From the NCBI GenBank assembly GCA_029961685.1, contig JARWKL010000016.1:6340358-6404357 (forward strand): a stretch of 64,000 nt of DNA, read 5' to 3'. A program made the position numbers and the translations under genes. Position 1 is the stretch's first letter. Every line of letters begins with the position of its first letter. This stretch comes from Aristolochia californica. Taxonomy: Eukaryota; Streptophyta; Magnoliopsida; Piperales; Aristolochiaceae. Positions 59,056 to 64,000 of this stretch are shown here, piece after piece. The notes beneath the pieces were generated by a model that saw nothing but the letters and a program-made list of their open reading frames with translations, had not been told where the DNA came from and did not search any database.

Positions 59056-61489
59056 TCAAGAAATAAATTTTGTATCAAAAAATCTTCTACTTAAAGTATT
59101 AGCAAGACTGTTATTTTTACCTTTAATGTGTTAAAAAACTATTTTGTAACCGTTACCAGTAATAATATCAACTAAGTTTAACCACCTTCTTCGACTAATT
59201 TTATTTTCTTTACTTTTCTGGAAATATTTTACTATAGCTTTGCAATCAGTTCTTAAAGAAAATTCTTGTTTATTAATAATAAATAATCTAAAAGCTTCTA
59301 AAGAATAGATGACAGCTAAAATTTCAAAGTCTATGCTACTCATATTACCTTTTTCTTTAAATTTTCCGCTTGCATAACTACAAATTCTTTCTTCTTCTTT
59401 GTTACTGTATTGGTGGGGTTTGGCAATAAGGACACCACCCCATCCTAAATTACTGCCATCTGTTTCTATAATAATATAATCGGAATCTAAGGGCATCTGT
59501 AGTTTTGATAATGTTTTGACCTTCTCTTTAACTTTTTTGACTAAGTTTTTATCTTCTTGGTTGAAATATTTTTGCCCAATGGGAGATGTTTTCCTGTATA
59601 GTGGTCCTATCATTTTTCCTATATCTTTCAAAAAAGGTCTAGCATAATTAACTAAGCCTAAGAATCTTTGTAATTGTTTTGTATCTGACAGATCATCTAG
59701 CATTTCTAAAATTTTCTTTGAAATATGATCTTGTAATTCAATCTGTCCTTGTCCTATATTCACACCTAGAAATTTTATATATTCTTTAAAAAGTTCTATT
59801 TTTTTTTTACTAATAATAATACCTTCTTGCATAAATGTTGCTAGAACTAATTGCAAATGTCCTATGTGATCTTCTATAGTTTTGCTAAAGACTAAAATAT
59901 CATCAATATAAAATAGGACAAAATTATCATATTTCTTAAATATGTTATCCATTTTTCTTTGAAAAATAGCAGGTGCATTTTTTAATCCAAGGGCATTACC
60001 AACCATTCAAAGTGCCCTTCTGGACATTAAATGTTGTCCATTCTATACTGTCTGGATGCATTTTAATCTGCCAAAATCCTGATTTACAGTCAAACTTACT
60101 AAATATCTTTTTATCTTGAATTTTATTAATGAGTTGAGACTTGTCTGGAATATAATAACTATCTGTAACTGTATTATCATTTAGTCTTTTGTAATTTATT
60201 ACCATTCTAGATTTTCCTCTTTTTTGCTCACTATGTTTTCTTACTATAAAGGTTGCTGATCTGTGTGGGCTGATAGATTTTCTTATTATGCCTAGTTTTA
60301 ATAATTCATTGATATGCATTTTAAAGTCTTCTTTGTCTAGATTTGTGGCTTCTATGTTTGCTGTTTTGACAATATAACTAGGATTTAATAATTCTAATCT
60401 ACATTGGATATGATTATTCTCCCAATGTTTAAGTGGATTTTCTCCAAAATATTCTAATTGATCTAGCTTATCTATAATCTGTTGTAAATGTTGTTTATCT
60501 TTATGGTGAATGTTAATAATTTCTAAATATAATTTTTTTGTATCTAAGAAAGAGTAATCTAAGTCTATCATTCTTTCTATCCAGTCATCAAAGTCTTCAT
60601 TGTCTTCCATAATTTCTTCTGGGTAATCTTGCGAACTAGGGATAGGTTGTATGTAGGGTTCTGAAGGAGGTGTTTCTGTCTGAGGAGTGACTTGGACTAA
60701 TCCAGTGTGCTGAAGTTCTTCTACAAAAGTCTGAGATTTACGAATAGGGACTTCGACTAAGTCTTCGTAACAGAGAAGTTTATTATCTAATTTAACAAGG
60801 TTATTTTCTAATTGTTGTTCTAGAGCTTGTATGGTAGCTTGATTAGTTGTCTTTTTGCAACTTCCTATGATAGAACATTGACAACTACTACTACTTTCTG
60901 GGCCACCATGCTTCGCTGAAGAGGAGAGAGTAGGAGAGTACCGAGTTTGGACAGGAACGGTACTGGAATTTTTATGGAACTGGAGGTAATCGCGGGAAAT
61001 AGTGAGGGAGCCATTGTTATGGAGAATAAAGTTGAGGCTTAAAATAAAATCTACCTTAAGTTTAAGGTCACGGACCCAAGTTAAGGGTAACGGATAGGAA
61101 CTAGAAAAAGTAGAACAATTGGTAAAAAACTGGATCTTGCCGTCATCAAAATATTGGGTATACGGGTTATACGTGCCATCTACCTGCTGGCTGAAGACTT
61201 GCTTACTAGTATGTTTGAGGTATTTTTTAGGTACTAATCTGCGATGAATGATACACTTGGTACAACCTGAATCTACTAAAGCATCTAAAACAATAGAATG
61301 TTTATCTGGAAAAGTAATCTTGACTCTGACTAGAATACTGGAGAATGATTTATCTTGATTACAAACTAAAGAGGTTTCAGGTTCTTCTAGACCTACTGTG
61401 ATACCATCATACGTATCTTTTTCGATATTATCAAGTATGTGTTTTAGTAAAGATATTTCTGCTTCACAGTTATCTATTTTTCTAGCCAT
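59056..61489 (-). pseudogene. Pararetrovirus protease, RT and RNase H region
   Basis: 61489-59996 begins after the capsid region. The aspartic protease shows LDALVDSGCTKCIIH at about residues 69-83, and a downstream LSLNFILHNNGSL segment fits the protease end. A linker rich in acidic residues follows, then the RT start (RGKSRMVINYKRLND, FSKFDCKSGFWQIKMHPDS). The frame is lost near 59996-60025 inside RT, between palm motifs. 60006-59131 carries the remaining RT with the catalytic YIDD (residues 33-36) and RNase H with acidic residues in ETDGSNLGWGG, DFEILAVIYSLEAF and RTDCKA. A stop at 59131 cuts RNase H just before its conserved end; the frame then stays open to a TGA at 59056-59058. It cannot make a full enzyme. 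Confidence 0.88.
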
Positions 61490-62670
61490 AATTTCTAATT
61501 TAGTGTTGTAAATTTTGTTTGATTGAGGTGGTTCTGCGGGAGTGATACCTAACTGTTTAAGGCAAGGAAGACAGGCTTCTATGAAGCATATGGAGCATTT
61601 GGCTCATTGCTTTTTGCTGGGATACCATTGACATTGAAAACAGGGGTTACTGTCTAAGCCAGTAAACCATAACCAAGAATGGGTACATTCGGTAGTGGTT
61701 TCCATCAGATCTAGATGTTCATCTAAGTCTAAATCTAGGATGAGTTCTTCGTCAGAATCAGAGGTGTCTTCCGGTACAGTGGGGAGACTGACTATGCTGT
61801 AGATAGATTCTGTGTCGGACATGTATTCATCTACCTCAATCAGATCTTGTTGAACGTTTTCTACTAAAGTGGATCTCTTAGAGTTAATGTTTTGTCTTTT
61901 AGGACAGGTATTAGCTAAATGTTCGCTCTGTCCACAAATATAACATGAAATTTTATTTTTATAGGTTCTTTTAGGGTTAAATCGCCTAACATATCTATCT
62001 CTATTAAGATAAGGTTTTCGGCTTTTGGATCTTCTTATAAAATATCCCTTTCTGACAAAGGTTTTGGGTTTTCTAGATTTGTGTCTAGAATCTTTTAGGC
62101 CATAAGCTTGGGTAGTATAAATCTGTTTACAGAAACCAAAATCATCTCCTTTAAGTTGTCTTTGGATCTGAATATCCGTACATTTTTCTTGAAAAACTGT
62201 CATAATGAATTTTGTTCTTTGTCCTATAGAGTATACAGAATTAGGATTTGCATTTTCAATATTCTGCCATTTTTCATATATTTCTTTTCCTAATGCTCCT
62301 GGTAATTTTCTAAAAAGCTTAATACCTAAGTCTTTGCTAAATGCATTTCCTGAAATGCAAGTATAGTAAATATCATCTTGCAGGAATTTTTTAACATACT
62401 TGTAATTATGGAGGCTAAGTTGTTCTAAATAAATAACTGCATCTTTTTGTAATGCTATAGAACCTAAATTAGGATCGTCGCCAATGACTAATTGAAATAC
62501 TTTGTTAATAAAGTTATAAGGGTTGGATCCTAGACTCATTAGTTGCCCAAATTGTTCTGGATTATATCTTTTATAACTTTCCCAGAGGGCTTTGACACTT
62601 TCTCCTAATAATGTTTCTAAATACCTATACATTTCTTCTACGTCTTGGGAAGAAAAGTTCTGAATATAAT
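61490..62670 (-). pseudogene. Pararetrovirus capsid-protein region
   Basis: 62632-61604 (342 residues) in the same frame as the neighbouring polyprotein parts. Capsid features: a helical core (ALWESYKRYNPEQFGQLMSL, LPGALGKEIYEKWQNI), a strongly basic segment (about 184-226) and the zinc knuckle CYICGQSEHLANTC at 230-243, followed by an acidic serine-rich tail. Near the end a second cysteine cluster starts with CFQC and continues past the TGA at 61604-61606 as CSIC and CLPC. With the stop counted as one position the spacing is C-x2-C-x11-C-x2-C-x4-C-x2-C, the second cysteine motif reported for badnaviruses and tungroviruses. The stop is therefore likely a single nonsense change in a once continuous polyprotein. 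Confidence 0.85.
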
Positions 62671-62710
62671 CTTAGACTACTTGGTTTTTCCATAAGTCTA
62701 ATACTGTGGT

Positions 62711-63985
62711 TCATTCTTGGGGATCATGAGCAGAAAGATTAAGGATCTTTCCTTTACCTTTGTCTTGGAAAGAAATGGGTCTTTCTGTCTCTTTTCTTTT
62801 TCCTTTTGGATGTATTTTCTTATAAAAAAAGATTGGTTCAGTATAAGGTATTCTTGGCATATTTCCGGAATTAAAAACTTCTCTAGATGGAGGATTAGGA
62901 TAGGTGGAATAAGTAAGGTTATTAACTGAACTTTCTGCATCCATATAGTCTTTAACTCTAACAGTTTCTTCTTTTGATTCTAAAGAAGGTTCTAATGGCA
63001 TTGTGCCTATTCTTATATTTAATTCTTGGTCATAATATAGATATTCTTCTTCTTTAATCTTTTTATTTTTTATTAAATCTTCTTCTAGATGTAGTAATTC
63101 TCTTTCTTCTAGTTGTAATCTTAATTCCTTTGGATAAATTATCTTATCTGTTTCTGCTTCAATATTGACTAAGTCATAATTTTCACTAGAGATGGATTCA
63201 GTTTCTTCTGTATTTTTTTCTTCATAGCTATTGAAATAGATGTTTACATTTCCCTTTGTATTTGTATACATGATACTTGCTTCTGGACTATTAATTTTTT
63301 CTTCCCTGAATTTCAGATTCCAGTCTAATCCTGCTAAATCTTCTGGGGAATATTTTATAGGTTTTAATAATTTAATCCCTTTATTACCAATGAGATTTAC
63401 TACATCATCAATTTTAATTTTAAACTTTGTGGTACTTGAACTAGTACATCTACCTAGAAATCCTATGCATAATAGTAAATTATTACCGACAAAGGATTCA
63501 TATCCTTTGGTTTGGATTCTTATCTTGATATATTTTCTGAAGTCATGTAATCCAAGAAGAAAATCAGGGGAACAATAAAATATTCCTCCGTTCTGATTCA
63601 TGTCTACTTCTGTTATTCTTAACATTGCTTTCTTAGGATCTGCCCATCTATCATCATAAATACTGAGTATAGTTTTAGTTCCTAGGTGTTTTCTGCCTAA
63701 TCCTTTTGTGCCTATGACTATTAGTCCTAAGTGAATTAAGGAGTAAATCTTTTTTATTTCCCTAAAGGCTTGTTCTGCAATTAAATTAACATTTACAGAG
63801 TCTTGTCCTATACAGCTTATCTGCAGTTCTCTATAGTGTCTAAATAATCCAGTTTGGAAATTTAGTGGTCCAGTTCTATATAACTGCCTAGGATTTAGAA
63901 AATTCAACTGGTTATTACTAAATACCGTAATATCTTGGTCAATATTTATGATGTCATTTAATTGTATATCTCTTTGATCTATACT
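62711..63985 (-). pseudogene. Pararetrovirus movement-protein region
   Basis: Open frame with recognisable 30K-type movement-protein sequence: HLGLIVIGTKGLGRKHLGTK, ILSIYDDRWADPKKAMLRI, GIFYCSPDFLLGLHDF and LLLCIGFLGRCTSSSTTKF. Such proteins line plasmodesmata and pass virus between cells. A serine/glutamate-rich linker leads to a TGA at 62711 and a TAA at 62672, both in frame with the capsid part. Upstream the frame is open to a TGA at 63986-63988, close to the window edge; the gene start lies outside. No start codon can be chosen. Confidence 0.8.
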
Positions 63986-64000
63986 TCATCTACCAGTAAG

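Larger units (their letters stand above)
57990..64000 (-). mobile_element. Endogenous pararetrovirus (Caulimoviridae), partial
   Basis: Movement protein, capsid protein, protease, RT, RNase H and a viroplasmin-like ORF follow each other on the minus strand over about 6 kb, in a polyprotein order typical of badnaviruses and tungroviruses, with the last ORF recalling caulimoviruses. The copy continues past the right edge of the window. There are no LTRs and no integrase, as expected for a pararetrovirus. Several in-frame stops and one frame disruption in RT show it is inactive. Genus cannot be settled by eye. Confidence 0.88.

Overview
The window is nuclear DNA of a flowering plant. It has intron-bearing plant genes (a CYP82-type cytochrome P450 and an extra-large G protein, XLG), plant transposon families (Ty1/copia, hAT, PIF/Harbinger, a TRIM-like element), TTTAGGG telomere-like repeats, and integrated plant pararetrovirus DNA (Caulimoviridae). 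A CYP82-type P450 argues against a grass; the exact lineage cannot be read from the sequence. Most of the window is repeat-derived.

Layout. 1-1.7 kb: CT-rich block, then an AT-rich tandem-repeat region and the P450 promoter. 1.73-3.37 kb: intact two-exon P450 (+). 4.18-14.28 kb: an old minus-strand copia element with matching CCCTT target duplications, interrupted by a younger minus-strand copia at 5.89-11.24 kb with CATGG duplications. 15.0-15.6 kb: short hAT-type non-autonomous element. 16.8-20.6 kb: rearranged fragments of an endogenous pararetrovirus, duplicated blocks around a telomere-like repeat, and a 62-bp tandem array carrying tRNA-Met primer-binding sites. 20.7-22.3 kb: short LTR element without pol, carrying an 18-codon repeat. 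24.1-29.5 kb: stacked copia remnants. 29.6-31.3 kb: decayed hAT. 31.8-32.15 kb: probable small gene (+). 32.8-44.7 kb: XLG gene (-), eight exons with GT-AG introns; its 7.5-kb fifth intron holds two nested copia remnants and a possible solo LTR. 45.2-47.3 kb: AT-rich, CT-rich and telomere-like sequence. 47.3-49.8 kb: PIF/Harbinger with Myb-like and DDE genes (+). 49.9-55.3 kb: long hAT element (-). 55.75 kb: about 126 bp of (GA)n. 57.0 kb: copia polypurine tract and LTR start. 57.5-64.0 kb: large, fairly well preserved endogenous pararetrovirus (-) running off the right edge, with movement, capsid, protease/RT/RNase H and viroplasmin/transactivator-like regions.

The host genes are functionally unrelated: a membrane mono-oxygenase, a G-protein signalling component and a small unknown protein, the last two convergent and about 640 bp apart. 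All element coding regions are broken. Many breaks in the hAT and the large pararetrovirus are in-frame stops that single C-to-T changes can explain, as expected for methylated, silenced DNA. The most interesting item is the 57.5-64 kb provirus, which combines a badnavirus/tungrovirus-like polyprotein, including the second cysteine-rich motif, with a caulimovirus-type viroplasmin ORF placed in frame just behind it.
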